Numbered from the stretch's first letter, positions 21,692 to 32,117 are shown. The stretch is DNA of 35,084 bases from Caldilineaceae bacterium (GCA_020845455.1 JADLFO010000045.1:1-35084); one strand, 5' to 3'. Translations and numbers: made by a program. The notes: generated by a model not told the origin, from the sequence alone.

Positions 21692-22009
21692 ATGTCCATG
21701 CTCAAGAGTCCCGCCGAGTGTTCCAGCATCGAAGAAGTGCGCGCCGCCATCGACAGCTTGGATCGTGAGATCGTCCAAGCCATCGGGCTGCGCGCCCAAT
21801 ATGTCAAGACCATCACCCGCTTTAAAAAGACCGAGCAGGACGTGCGCGCCCCGGCGCGTCGCCAGCAGGTCCTGAACGCGCGGCGGGCCTGGGCCGAAGA
21901 AGCCGGTATAGACCCCGACGTGGTCGAGCGGCTCTATATTCTGCTGATCGACCATTTTGTGGCCGAAGAGATGCGCGATCTGCGGCTGGCTCCAGCCGAT
22001 CAGGCATGA
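21692..22009 (+). CDS. Chorismate mutase type II / isochorismate pyruvate-lyase-like (PchB-like)
   Basis: All-helical AroQ-fold enzyme acting on chorismate or isochorismate. The 105-residue length and pattern follow PchB closely: IEEVRAAIDSLDREIVQAIG at 13-32, RAQYVKTITRFK at 34-45, APARRQQVLNARRAWAEEAG at 53-72 and FVAEEM at 89-94. Aligned by eye, PchB active-site Arg14, Arg31 and Lys42 correspond to Arg17, Arg34 and Lys45; the Gln90 position is Glu93 here. That swap may change pH dependence or favour one of the two activities. The GT4 gene starts five bases after its stop, so the gene is co-transcribed with the polysaccharide genes, an odd partnership. No salicylate or siderophore genes are in view. 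Confidence 0.88.
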   Translation: MSMLKSPAECSSIEEVRAAIDSLDREIVQAIGLRAQYVKTITRFKKTEQDVRAPARRQQVLNARRAWAEEAGIDPDVVERLYILLIDHFVAEEMRDLRLAPADQA

Positions 22010-22013
22010 CTCC

Positions 22014-23207
22014 ATGACCCCCGGCGATCCTTCCGGCGGCCGCGTGGCGCTGGTTCACGACTGGCTCAACCAGCGCGGCGGCGCCGAAAATGTGTTGGAA
22101 GAACTGGTGGCGCTCTTTCCCGGCGCGCCGCTCTACACCAGCATCTATGCCGCGGAGCGGATGCCCGACGCCTACCGGCGCTGGCCGATCCAGACCAGTT
22201 GGATGCAGCGGCTGCCCGGCGTCACCGCCCACCACCAGCGCTATCTGCCGCTCTATCCGCTGGCCTTTGGCGGCCTGGACCTCAGCGGCTATGACCTGGT
22301 GATCAGCAACAAGAGCGGGTTTTGTCACGGCGTGCAGACCGCGAGCCGCGCCCGCCGCGCCCTGCACATCTGCTACTGTCTGACGCCCACGCGCTTTCTT
22401 TGGCTCTATGACCAATATCGGGCGCGCGAGCGGATCGGCGGCGGGCTGGATGCGGCGCTGCGCCCGCTGCTGGCGCTGCTGCGCCGCTGGGACCGGGCCG
22501 CGGCCCAGCGCGTGGATCACTTCGTCGCCATCAGCCGCACCGTGCAGGATCGCATCCGGCAGATCTATGGCCGTGACAGCACGATCATCTATCCGCCGGT
22601 GGATACCGAATATTTTACGCCCGCGCCCATGCGCCAGGCGGGCGACTACTATCTGATCGTCAGCCGCCTGATCCCCTACAAGCGCATCGACTTGGCTGTG
22701 GCTGCCTTTACCCAGTTGCCGGCTGAAAAGCTGCTGGTCGTGGGCGAAGGCCGCGACCTGGCCGCGCTGCGCGCCGTGGCCGGGCCGAACGTCCATTTTC
22801 TCGGCTGGCAGACGCGTGCGCGCATCCGGGAACTGATGCAAGGCTGCAAGGCGTTTCTCTTCCCAGGGCTGGAGGATTTTGGCATCACGCCGGTGGAGGC
22901 GATGGCCGCGGGCCGGCCCGTGGTCGCCTTTGCGGGCGGCGGCGCGCTGGATACGGTGCTGTCCGGCATCACCGGCGAACATTTTGCCGAGCAGAGCGCC
23001 GCCTGTTTGGCCGAAACGTTGGCTCGCTTCGACGCCGCCGCCTATGACCCGGCGGCCTGCCGCGCCCAGGCCGAGCGCTTTAGCGCCGCGGCCTTTCGTA
23101 CGGCGCTGACCGGTTATGTGCGCCAAGCGCCGGCCGCTGCGCCGCGCCAGGCCGCACCCTCTGCCGGCGAGCCGCGGCCGGCCTCTCTGTCAGAGACGGC
23201 CCGTTGA
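22014..23207 (+). CDS. Glycosyltransferase family 4 (WbaZ/WcaI-like)
   Basis: GT-B retaining transferase that adds a sugar, probably from a nucleotide donor, to a lipid-linked or growing polysaccharide. Seen: VALVHDWLNQRGGAENVLEE near the N-terminus, LHICYCLTPTRFLWLYDQY mid-domain, IYPPVDTEYF at the linker, YYLIVSRLIPYKRIDLAV opening the C-terminal Rossmann half, and the donor-site LEDFGITPVEAMAAGRPVVA with the EX7E spacing. The wording matches GT4 enzymes of the mannosyltransferase WbaZ type; the sugar is not certain. Start placed at the ATG five bases after the preceding stop; the frame is open further upstream but overlaps that gene. 397 aa with an Ala/Pro-rich tail. The next gene is a chain-length regulator. 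Confidence 0.92.
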   Translation: MTPGDPSGGRVALVHDWLNQRGGAENVLEELVALFPGAPLYTSIYAAERMPDAYRRWPIQTSWMQRLPGVTAHHQRYLPLYPLAFGGLDLSGYDLVISNKSGFCHGVQTASRARRALHICYCLTPTRFLWLYDQYRARERIGGGLDAALRPLLALLRRWDRAAAQRVDHFVAISRTVQDRIRQIYGRDSTIIYPPVDTEYFTPAPMRQAGDYYLIVSRLIPYKRIDLAVAAFTQLPAEKLLVVGEGRDLAALRAVAGPNVHFLGWQTRARIRELMQGCKAFLFPGLEDFGITPVEAMAAGRPVVAFAGGGALDTVLSGITGEHFAEQSAACLAETLARFDAAAYDPAACRAQAERFSAAAFRTALTGYVRQAPAAAPRQAAPSAGEPRPASLSETAR

Positions 23208-23225
23208 CTGTAGCGTTGACTGTAG
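23202..23225 (+). repeat. Perfect 12-bp tandem duplication spanning the glycosyltransferase stop
   Basis: CGTTGACTGTAG twice in a row (23202-23213, 23214-23225). The first copy contains the TGA stop of the GT4 gene. The wzz-like start follows 10 bases later. Confidence 0.85.
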
Positions 23226-23235
23226 CTCGGTGACT

Positions 23236-23928
23236 ATGGAACTCATCGCCTATTGGGAGGTGTTGCGGCGGCGCTGGTGGCTGCCGCTGCTCTTAGCCGG
23301 GTTGGTCGCCGTCTTCAGCGCCGTGCAACTGCGCCCCTGGCAGACGCCGCCGCCCATTTACAGCGCGTCGATGCGTATGCTAGTGGGGGTGATGCCTGCG
23401 GCGGAAGCCGATGTCGCCGCCTATGACCCGCGCTATTACGCCTGGCTCACCAGCGAATATTTGGTAGATGACTTCACCGAGGTCGTGCGCAGCGATCTCT
23501 TTGCGCGCGCCGTCAGCGCGCGGCTGGCGGATCGCAATCTGCAAGTGCCTGCGGGCACGATCCAAGGCAGCGCGGCCACGGGTAAACAGCACCGCATCAT
23601 CACCCTGAGCTTTACCTGGGGTAACGCCGAAGAACTGGCCGCCATCGCCGCGGCGGCGGCCGCCGAACTGGCCGAAAATGCGCCGCGCTATTTCCAGCAG
23701 TTGGGCACCGATGGCGCGGGCGTCACCCTGCTCGACCCGCCCACGGTGGGGCCGGCCGGCCCGGGCCTGCGCGACAAGCTCGAATGGCCGCTGCGCATCG
23801 CCTTGGGGCTGGCCGTGGGGTTGGGGCTGGCCTTCTTGCTGGATTATCTGGATTCCTCGGTGCGCGACCGCCGCACGCTGGAGGAACTTGGGCTGCCGCT
23901 GCTTGGCGAAATCCCCAAACACCGCTAA
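23236..23928 (+). CDS. Wzz-type chain-length/co-polymerase protein 1
   Basis: Inner-membrane protein of the Wzz/CpsC group that sets polysaccharide chain length with a polymerase and a BY-kinase. 230 residues: an N-terminal cytoplasmic start LIAYWEVLRRRWW, a membrane segment about 14-33, an extracytoplasmic helical region, and a second membrane segment about 183-205 followed by DYLDSSVRDRRTLEELGLPL and GEIPKHR, the usual CpsC tail that touches the kinase. Start chosen at the ATG opening the typical Wzz N-terminus; the frame extends upstream within the GT4 gene. No kinase domain is fused. Confidence 0.9.
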   Translation: MELIAYWEVLRRRWWLPLLLAGLVAVFSAVQLRPWQTPPPIYSASMRMLVGVMPAAEADVAAYDPRYYAWLTSEYLVDDFTEVVRSDLFARAVSARLADRNLQVPAGTIQGSAATGKQHRIITLSFTWGNAEELAAIAAAAAAELAENAPRYFQQLGTDGAGVTLLDPPTVGPAGPGLRDKLEWPLRIALGLAVGLGLAFLLDYLDSSVRDRRTLEELGLPLLGEIPKHR

Positions 23929-23966
23929 GATGGTAAGATAGAATTTGGGAAGCGAGGTCAACGCGC

Positions 23967-24686
23967 ATGACGATTCAAGAGTATATGCAGATCATCCGGC
24001 GGCGCGGCTGGATCGTCGTGGCGGCGATGCTGCTGGCCGCAGCCGGCGCGTACGGCGTCAGCTATCTGCAGGAAACGATGTATCGCGCCACCGTCTATGT
24101 CAGCACCGTGCCGGCACGGCCCGACTGGGGCTTGGGCAACACGGCCAAGGACTTGATGCGCAACTTCGCCGCCAACCTGCAGACGCCGGAGATCGCCCAG
24201 CGCGTGATCGACCGCGCCCAGCTTGACCAGAACCCCTCCGACTTCTTGAGCCATGTCAATGTGGTGGCCGACTCCAGCGATTTCACGGTCAAGATCGAGG
24301 CGCGCGCCCGCGACGGCGAGGTCGCCAAGCTGATGGCGCTGACGCTGGCCGACGAGTTTGTCGAGGAGCGCACCGCCTATTATGCCCAGCAGGACAAGGG
24401 CGACCGCATCGAGGTCAAGATCCGCAGCCGCGCCATCAGCTATGACCGGTATCAGCCCAAGCCGCTGATGAACGCCATTGCCGGCGCGGTGTTGGGGCTG
24501 CTCTTCGGCGGGCTGGTGGTGCTGCTTTTGACCTGGGCCGAAGCGGATCTGCTGCGCACGCCCGCCGCGCTGGAACGCGCCTTGGGCGTGCCCGTCCTGG
24601 GGACGATCCCGGCGCTGGGCGGGCAGAAGGACGCGCCCCAAGCAGGGACACAGCCGGGCCGCGTCGAAGCGCCCACGGTGGCGTGA
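23967..24686 (+). CDS. Wzz-type chain-length/co-polymerase protein 2
   Basis: Second Wzz/CpsC-like protein, 239 residues, 38 bases after the first. N-terminus TIQEYMQIIRRRGWIVVAAM runs into a membrane segment (about 14-34); then a periplasmic/external region with SYLQETMYRATVYVST; a C-terminal membrane segment about 166-190 (GAVLGLLFGGLVVLLL); and a tail with LERALGVPVLGTIPAL. It differs from its neighbour in length and loop sequence, so this is not a recent duplicate. Two adjacent Wzz proteins could form a mixed ring or regulate two chain-length classes. The following membrane gene begins 16 bases on. Confidence 0.9.
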   Translation: MTIQEYMQIIRRRGWIVVAAMLLAAAGAYGVSYLQETMYRATVYVSTVPARPDWGLGNTAKDLMRNFAANLQTPEIAQRVIDRAQLDQNPSDFLSHVNVVADSSDFTVKIEARARDGEVAKLMALTLADEFVEERTAYYAQQDKGDRIEVKIRSRAISYDRYQPKPLMNAIAGAVLGLLFGGLVVLLLTWAEADLLRTPAALERALGVPVLGTIPALGGQKDAPQAGTQPGRVEAPTVA

Positions 24687-24702
24687 ATATCCTCAACACC
24701 TC

Positions 24703-27063
24703 TTGCGCCGCCCAGTCGTCCGCCTTACGCTGCCTGTTTTCCTGTTGTGGTTGGCGATCATTGCCTATGCCGCCACCTTTAGCCTGATCACGCTCGAACG
24801 CTACGCCGCGTTCGAGGCGCGCGCCCTCGACATGGGCAATCTTAACCAGGCGATCTGGAACACGGCGCACGGCAACTGGTTTCATCTGACCAACCAACCC
24901 GGCACGGTCAACCGGCTCAGCCTGCACGTCGAGCCGATCCTGCTGCCCATCGCCGCGCTCTACCGGCTTTACCCACAGCCGCCGCTGCTGCTGGTGTTGC
25001 AGGCCATGGTTGTGGCGTTGGGCGCGTTGCCGCTCTTTGCCCTGGCACGCCGCCAACTGCACGGCGACTGGGCCGCCCTCGCCTTTGCGCTCGTCTACCT
25101 GCTCCACCCCACAATCCAAGCCGCCAACTGGTTAGAATTCCATCCGGTCACGCTGGCGCCCACCTTTCTGCTGGCCGCGTTCTATTTTCTGGTCGCGGGG
25201 CGGGCGGGCTGGTTTGCGCTCTTCGCCGTGCTGGCCGCAAGCTGCAAAGAGGAGATGGCGCTGCTGGTCTTTATGCTGGGCCTCTATGCGCTGGTGATCC
25301 AGCGCCGCGCCCGCTGGGGTCTGATCACGATGGCGCTGGCGCTGGTCTGGGCGTGGCTGGCCGTCTTTGTCATCCAAACCCGCTTTGCCGCGGGCAACAT
25401 CCATTGGGGCCGCTATGGCTATCTGGGCGAAACGCCGGGCGCGATGGTCGCATCGCTGCTCACGCGGCCTGGGCTGGTCTGGGCGCAGTTGGCCGCGGCC
25501 CAGGCGGGCGACTATCTGTGGAAGCTGCTCTGGCCCACGGGCTTTTTGGCGCTGCTGGCGCCGGAGGCGCTGCTGCTGGCGCTGCCTTCGCTGGCGATCA
25601 ATCTGCTGGCCGATTTTCCGCCGATGCATCAGGTGCATACGCTGATCTATGCTGCGCCCATCGTGCCCTTTGTGCTGGCCGCGGCGGTGATGGGGCTGGC
25701 GCGCCTGCGCGACTGGTTGGGGCAGCGGGCTGCGTGGGGGCGCTGGGTCGTGCCAGGGATGGCCGGTCTAGTCCTGCTGCTGGGCCTGGTCGACCAGCGG
25801 CTGCACGGCTATCTGCCCGGCAGCGGCAATGCCTTGGCCTTGACTGTGACCGAGCATCACCGCCGCGCCGCGCCGCTCATCGCCCAGATCACGCCCGACG
25901 CCAAGGTGTCGGCCCAAGACCGGCTCAATCCGCATGTCAGCGGGCGTGAGACGGTCTATATCTTCCCGCGCATCGAAGACGCCGGCACCGTCTTGGTCGA
26001 CGTCACCGGCCCGGCCTGGCCGCAGCACCCCAACGACGTGCGCGCCACGGTGGACGGGCTGCTGGCAGACGGGTTTGGCGTGGCCGCGGCGGAGGACGGC
26101 TATCTTTTGCTGCGCCGCGGCGTGCGGGCCGGACCGCTGCCCGCCGCCTTTTATACCGTCTGGCAGCGCCCCGATGCACGGCCATCCAACACGCAACCGG
26201 CGATTTTCGGCGACGAACTGCGCCTCTTGGGCCATGAAGTCACTGCCGACCGCTATGGCGAACTCGTGGTGAACCTGCTGTGGGAGACGCCCGTACCTCT
26301 GGGCCGCGACCTGCGCTTCTATGTGGCCTATCTGGCCCCCGACGGCACGCTGCTGCATGACAGCGAGTTTTATCCGCCGGTTGTGGTGCTGTGGTATCCT
26401 ACCTCCACATGGACGCCGGGCATGCCGGTGCAGCTTTCGACCCTGCCCTGGACGCTGGAGGCCGACCGCTTTACGCTGGCGCTGGGCGTCTATGCCGGCG
26501 AGAACTGGGCCGAAGGCGACCGGCTGGCGGTGGATGCCGCCGATTCGGGGCTGCCGGCGCTGGAGAACGGCACGCTGCTGCGTCTGGGCGGCTATCAGCG
26601 CAGCCCGTCCGGCGGCTGGACGCCGATCCCCTTCGACACGGGCGCGCCCGCTGTGCCGCTGGATGTGCGCTTTGGCCCCAGTCTGGCGCTTGAAGGCGTG
26701 ACCCTGCCCGCCACGGCCCAGGCGGGCGCGCTCCTGCCGTTTACGGTGTTTTGGCGCACGGACGCGCCGGTGGAGCAAGATTACACCGCCTTTGTCCATC
26801 TGCTCGACGCCGCGGGCAGCACGGCGGCGCAGATCGACTGGCAGCCGCGCGATGCCCTGGGGCCGCTGCCGACCTCGGCATGGTTGCCCGGCCACCGCGT
26901 GGTCGATGTCCAGACGCTGCGTCTGCCCGATGAACTCGCCCCCGGTGTTTACCGTTTGATCGCCGGGTTGTATGATTGGCGCGATGGGGCACGCTTGCCT
27001 GCCCAGGGCGCACAGGCCTTGCCCGGCGATGTGGCCGACCTGGGTACGGTGGAAATTGAGTAG
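24703..27063 (+). CDS. DUF2079 polytopic membrane protein with C-terminal beta-rich region
   Basis: 786-residue membrane protein. The N-terminal half (about 1-360) has some ten hydrophobic segments and the DUF2079 landmarks: ALDMGNLNQAIWNTAHGNWF, LHVEPILLPIAALYRLYP, WLEFHPVTLAPTFLLAAFYF, SCKEEMALLVFMLGLYAL, LPSLAINLLADFPPMHQVHT. The Asp/Glu-containing loop and topology resemble GT-C glycosyltransferases (GT39-like), so transfer of a lipid-linked sugar is a reasonable guess. The half after about 470 is soluble beta-rich (DYTAFVHLLDAAGS, WLPGHRVVDVQTLRLP) and of a kind I know attached to Chloroflexota membrane transferases. The best start is TTG; no ATG or GTG in frame precedes the first membrane segment and no clear ribosome site is seen, so coupling to the gene 16 bases upstream is likely. 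Confidence 0.85.
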   Translation: MRRPVVRLTLPVFLLWLAIIAYAATFSLITLERYAAFEARALDMGNLNQAIWNTAHGNWFHLTNQPGTVNRLSLHVEPILLPIAALYRLYPQPPLLLVLQAMVVALGALPLFALARRQLHGDWAALAFALVYLLHPTIQAANWLEFHPVTLAPTFLLAAFYFLVAGRAGWFALFAVLAASCKEEMALLVFMLGLYALVIQRRARWGLITMALALVWAWLAVFVIQTRFAAGNIHWGRYGYLGETPGAMVASLLTRPGLVWAQLAAAQAGDYLWKLLWPTGFLALLAPEALLLALPSLAINLLADFPPMHQVHTLIYAAPIVPFVLAAAVMGLARLRDWLGQRAAWGRWVVPGMAGLVLLLGLVDQRLHGYLPGSGNALALTVTEHHRRAAPLIAQITPDAKVSAQDRLNPHVSGRETVYIFPRIEDAGTVLVDVTGPAWPQHPNDVRATVDGLLADGFGVAAAEDGYLLLRRGVRAGPLPAAFYTVWQRPDARPSNTQPAIFGDELRLLGHEVTADRYGELVVNLLWETPVPLGRDLRFYVAYLAPDGTLLHDSEFYPPVVVLWYPTSTWTPGMPVQLSTLPWTLEADRFTLALGVYAGENWAEGDRLAVDAADSGLPALENGTLLRLGGYQRSPSGGWTPIPFDTGAPAVPLDVRFGPSLALEGVTLPATAQAGALLPFTVFWRTDAPVEQDYTAFVHLLDAAGSTAAQIDWQPRDALGPLPTSAWLPGHRVVDVQTLRLPDELAPGVYRLIAGLYDWRDGARLPAQGAQALPGDVADLGTVEIE

Positions 27064-27186
27064 ACGATCATGTATGTTCCCTTGTAGCGGTGGTTTTCTA
27101 ACCGCCATCGGGTGCGCCGAGACGTGCAGGCCAGAGCATGCACTACAATACCGCACCTACAACTATGAATTCACCGGTCATCGTAG

Positions 27187-27205
27187 CGGCGGTATGATAC
27201 CGCCG
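27187..27205 (+). other. 8-bp hairpin between the DUF2079 gene and the BY-kinase-like gene
   Basis: CGGCGGTA-TGA-TACCGCCG inside the 245-base gap 27064-27308. The gap also holds GTAGCGGTGGTTTTCTAACC near its start, which can fold as GCGGT/ACCGC and resembles part of the hairpin at 8121-8152. No T-tract follows. No gene is seen in the gap. Confidence 0.45.
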
Positions 27206-27308
27206 GTCTGGAGCAGCAGATGGCGCGCCGCCAGTGGCGCCGATACCGCCGCTACAAATGGGCATAGGTCGCTACGACAACGGCGATGGAGAGTACCGAG
27301 AGCAACCA

Positions 27309-27959
27309 ATGATGACTAGTCTGATCACCTTAACCGACCCGCGCAGCGCCGCGGCGGAAGCCTATCAGAGCCTGCGCACCAATCTGGAATTTTCCGGGCT
27401 GGAGCAGCCGCTGCATACGGTGCTGGTGACCAGCGCCGACGACATGGCTGAAAAGAGCGTGGCCGTCGCCAACTTGGCGGTGGTCATGGCGCAGGCGGGC
27501 GACCGCGTCACGTTGGTCGACGGCGACCTGCGCCGCCCCCAACAGCATGACCTCTTTGGCCTGCACAACCAGCGCGGGTTGAGCAACTGGCTGCAAGAAG
27601 ATGGCCCGGCCCCGCTGCAGAAAACAGCCATCGACGGGCTGCAGGTCTTGGTGGGCGGGCCGCCGGTAGCAAACCCCGTGGCGCTGCTCAGCCGCAAACG
27701 GCTGGCCGACGCCCTGGCCGCGCTCCAAGAGCAGGCCGACTATGTGTTGATCGACGCGCCGCCGGTGCTGGCCGTGACCGACGCCGCGCTCTGGGCCGGC
27801 AAGGTGGACGGCGTCGTGCTGCTGATCAACGCCGGCAGCACCAAGCGTGACCATGCCCAGGCCGCCAAGACCGTGTTGGACAAGGTGCATGCGCGCTTGG
27901 TCGGCGCGGTGCTGCTCAACGCCGAGCGCACCGTGACGATGTCGGGCTACTATCGCTAA
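27309..27959 (+). CDS. CpsD/BY-kinase-like ATPase with degenerate Walker A
   Basis: Belongs to the MinD-like bacterial tyrosine kinase group that works with Wzz proteins. Seen: AAAEAYQSLRTNLEFS at 14-29 (the usual entry helix), Walker A' VTLVDGDLRRP at 67-77, Walker B DYVLIDAPP at 144-152, and the short C-terminus MSGYYR with two tyrosines. The P-loop is abnormal: where family members have PGEGKST, this protein has DMAEKSV (residues 45-51). Lys49 and Ser50 remain but both glycines are replaced, so ATP binding is doubtful or altered. 216 residues, no membrane part; the two separate Wzz genes upstream would supply the activator. Start set at the ATG ATG pair; the frame extends upstream without a typical N-terminus. 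Confidence 0.87.
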   Translation: MMTSLITLTDPRSAAAEAYQSLRTNLEFSGLEQPLHTVLVTSADDMAEKSVAVANLAVVMAQAGDRVTLVDGDLRRPQQHDLFGLHNQRGLSNWLQEDGPAPLQKTAIDGLQVLVGGPPVANPVALLSRKRLADALAALQEQADYVLIDAPPVLAVTDAALWAGKVDGVVLLINAGSTKRDHAQAAKTVLDKVHARLVGAVLLNAERTVTMSGYYR

Positions 27960-27985
27960 GTCTTTTATTCCGGCCCGGAGGAACG

Positions 27986-29053
<1,068 letters not shown>

Positions 29054-29056
29054 CGC

Positions 29057-29914
29057 ATGAATTCTGTGCCATCGAGGGCCGATCGAGAGCCTTTAACAGA
29101 GAACGGGGAGCGCAGGGTGAATGAGAGTTGGCCTCGCGCCCCGTTGACGTCGACGCCTGCGCTGGGTGCGGCGCTGCGTCAGGGCGGGCGCGGGCGCGAG
29201 CTGCCCGGCCCCATGCGCAGCGTGCTGCGCGGCGACCCGCCGGTGCAGATGTACCGCATCCCTGCCGGCACAGTCGACGAAGAAGCTCAGGCCGCGGCGC
29301 ATGTGATGTTGGCCGTGGCCGACCGGCTGCGCCGTCTGCGCAGCGCCTATGGCGAATGGCGGCAGTTCGACGCCTGCGCCTATTTTGACTTGACCGAAGC
29401 GCAGGCGGCGCGGCTGGTGCGCGTGGTCGAACGCGTGACGACTATGCATGTCACCTTTTTCGCCGACCTGCTGCTGCCCAGCTTTCAAACCGCCGAAGCC
29501 TTCTGGCAGGAGCGTTACCGCCCCTGCTACCGCGACCTTCAGCGCCACCTGTACAACGGGCGCGCGCCGCTGGAGCCGGTGATGACCTTCGCCGACCACT
29601 GCCGGCCGCAGATGATCGACCACTGGAACCGGCTGCTGGCTGTGATCGCACAGGCGCGCAGCCTGTTGGACGACGAGTTGAGCTTTTGGGCCGCCCATGG
29701 CGGCGGCGAGGAACGCGCCCGCTGGCGACGCATCTGGCAGCTGCCGCCCGCCCCTGGCGTCGACCCGGCGCTGCTGCCCGACCTGAATGCTGTGCCGACG
29801 CTGACCTTGACCGTGGACTTCCCGCTGCCGATCTACCGCCAGCCGGGGCGGCTGCGCCGTCTGCGCGCCCACCGGGCACGACATCCGCGGCGACAACGCG
29901 CAGGTAGTCTCTGA
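29057..29914 (+). CDS. Unknown helical protein, up to 285 aa
   Basis: I do not recognise a family. Codon pattern and GC3 match the real genes around it, and shadow frames are less open. The predicted product is mainly alpha-helical and soluble, with AAAHVMLAVADRLRRLRSAY at about 79-98 and long helices containing RLVRVVERVTTMHVTFFADL and MTFADHCRPQMIDHWNRLLA. It ends in an Arg-rich tail. The first ATG is three bases past the rmlA stop but has no ribosome site; a GTG at 29117 has GGGGAG upstream and may be the true start, giving 265 residues. Placed between rmlA and argG, it is likely co-transcribed with the polysaccharide block. Confidence 0.6.
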   Translation: MNSVPSRADREPLTENGERRVNESWPRAPLTSTPALGAALRQGGRGRELPGPMRSVLRGDPPVQMYRIPAGTVDEEAQAAAHVMLAVADRLRRLRSAYGEWRQFDACAYFDLTEAQAARLVRVVERVTTMHVTFFADLLLPSFQTAEAFWQERYRPCYRDLQRHLYNGRAPLEPVMTFADHCRPQMIDHWNRLLAVIAQARSLLDDELSFWAAHGGGEERARWRRIWQLPPAPGVDPALLPDLNAVPTLTLTVDFPLPIYRQPGRLRRLRAHRARHPRRQRAGSL

Positions 29915-29916
29915 AT

Positions 29917-30161
29917 TTGCTTCGATTCTTTTTGATCTCACCCAGCAGCATTTGGCGCTGCGCACAGGAGGCTGGAGAGCAGTTTGAGCGCGTGGAACAG
30001 GCTGAACGAGAACAAGCGATGCTGCCCCCGGAGCGGTGGACGCCGCCCAGCCGCGCAGACGTAAGTGACCGGCGCATGGGGGCAAGTCTGGACGGGGCGC
30101 TGATCCACCTGCGTATTGATCAAATTGATCGGCAATTGATCCCAATTTTCAGGAGACCCCA

Positions 30162-30165
<4 letters not shown>
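29917..30165 (+). CDS. Doubtful small ORF overlapping the argG start
   Basis: 82 codons from a TTG just after the preceding stop, ending in ATGA overlap with argG. The last part, [16 protein letters not shown], has the spacing of the first helix of AroQ chorismate mutases (LRxxIDxIDxxL), but it overlaps the ATTGATC repeats, which themselves encode the ID/QID pattern. Low confidence; it could be a leader peptide, a remnant, or chance. Confidence 0.2.
30115..30141 (+). promoter_or_regulatory. Three ATTGATC repeats in the argG leader
   Basis: ATTGATC at 30115-30121, 30124-30130 and 30135-30141, ending 20 bases before the argG ATG. The first two form an imperfect dyad GATCAA-A-TTGATC (30118-30130). 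It does not look like a classical ARG box. The AGGAG ribosome site follows. Confidence 0.5.
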
Positions 30166-31427
<1,262 letters not shown>

Positions 31428-31440
31428 AAGAAAGGCTGTA

Positions 31441-31478
31441 TGCAAGTAGGGACACGGTATACCGTGTCCCTACTTGCA
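31441..31478. repeat. 38-bp perfect palindrome, family copy 3
   Basis: Half-site TGCAAGTAGGGACACGGTA facing its exact reverse complement. The core GGGACACGGTATACCGTGTCCC matches copies at 13523 and 18757. It lies 14 bases after argG and 5 bases before the GNAT ATG, so it can act as an mRNA hairpin between the two genes and covers the position of the GNAT ribosome site. Confidence 0.93.
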
Positions 31479-31483
31479 CATCT

Positions 31484-32107
31484 ATGCGGATCGTCCCTTT
31501 GGCGGCGTGCCATGCCGCGCGCGCCGCGCGGCTCCATGAAGCGGGCCAGCCCGGCACCTTCTTGACCAGTCTGGGGCCGGGCGTGCTGACCGCGCTTTAC
31601 CGAGCGCTACCGGCCACGACGGCGGGGTTCGGCTTTGCCGCGCCGGCCGGGGATGCATCGGAAAAGGATGCGCCGGTGGACGCGCCGCCGCTGGGCTTTG
31701 TGGCCGCCGCCACCAGCGTAGGCCGTCTATTTGTGCAGGTAGGGCCGCGCCTGTTGCCGCCCCTGGCGGCGCGGCTGGCACGGCAGCCCGGCCTGCTGGC
31801 GCGCTGTGTGCAGACCGCGGCCTATCCGCTGTTGGTGCGCGAGCCGGACGTTACAGCCACAGCGGAGTTGCTTGCGATCATGGTGGACCCGGCGCATCGC
31901 AGCCAGGGCATTGGCGCGGCGCTGCTCGACGCCTTGGTCGCCGAATGCCGGGGGCGCGCCATCGCCCGGCTCGACGTGACGGTGGATGCCGTCAACTACG
32001 GCGCGCAGCGTTTCTATGAGCGCCATGGCTTCCAGCCCCAGCGCCGCTTCACGCTCTACAGCCGGGCCATGCTGCTCTATGGCCTGGATCTGGCACAGCA
32101 TGAGTGA
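31484..32107 (+). CDS. GNAT-family N-acetyltransferase
   Basis: Acetyl-CoA-dependent acetyltransferase of unknown substrate. The conserved acetyl-CoA motif is LLAIMVDPAHRSQGIGAALL at about 128-147, followed by LDVTVDAVNYGAQRFYERHG, the usual beta5/alpha4 end of GNAT domains. The first 60 residues fit the beta1-alpha1 region (IVPLAACHAARAARLHE) but with an Ala/Pro-rich insert at about 45-70 (APAGDASEKDAPVDAPP). 207 residues. No ribosome site is visible before the ATG because the palindrome occupies that place; either translation is coupled to argG or initiation is poor. Confidence 0.85.
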   Translation: MRIVPLAACHAARAARLHEAGQPGTFLTSLGPGVLTALYRALPATTAGFGFAAPAGDASEKDAPVDAPPLGFVAAATSVGRLFVQVGPRLLPPLAARLARQPGLLARCVQTAAYPLLVREPDVTATAELLAIMVDPAHRSQGIGAALLDALVAECRGRAIARLDVTVDAVNYGAQRFYERHGFQPQRRFTLYSRAMLLYGLDLAQHE

Positions 32108-32117
32108 CGGGTCTGAA

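Noticed and set aside
25768..27156. 462-codon minus-strand frame opposite the DUF2079 gene
   Set aside because: Antisense shadow; Gln/Arg/His-rich with no domains.
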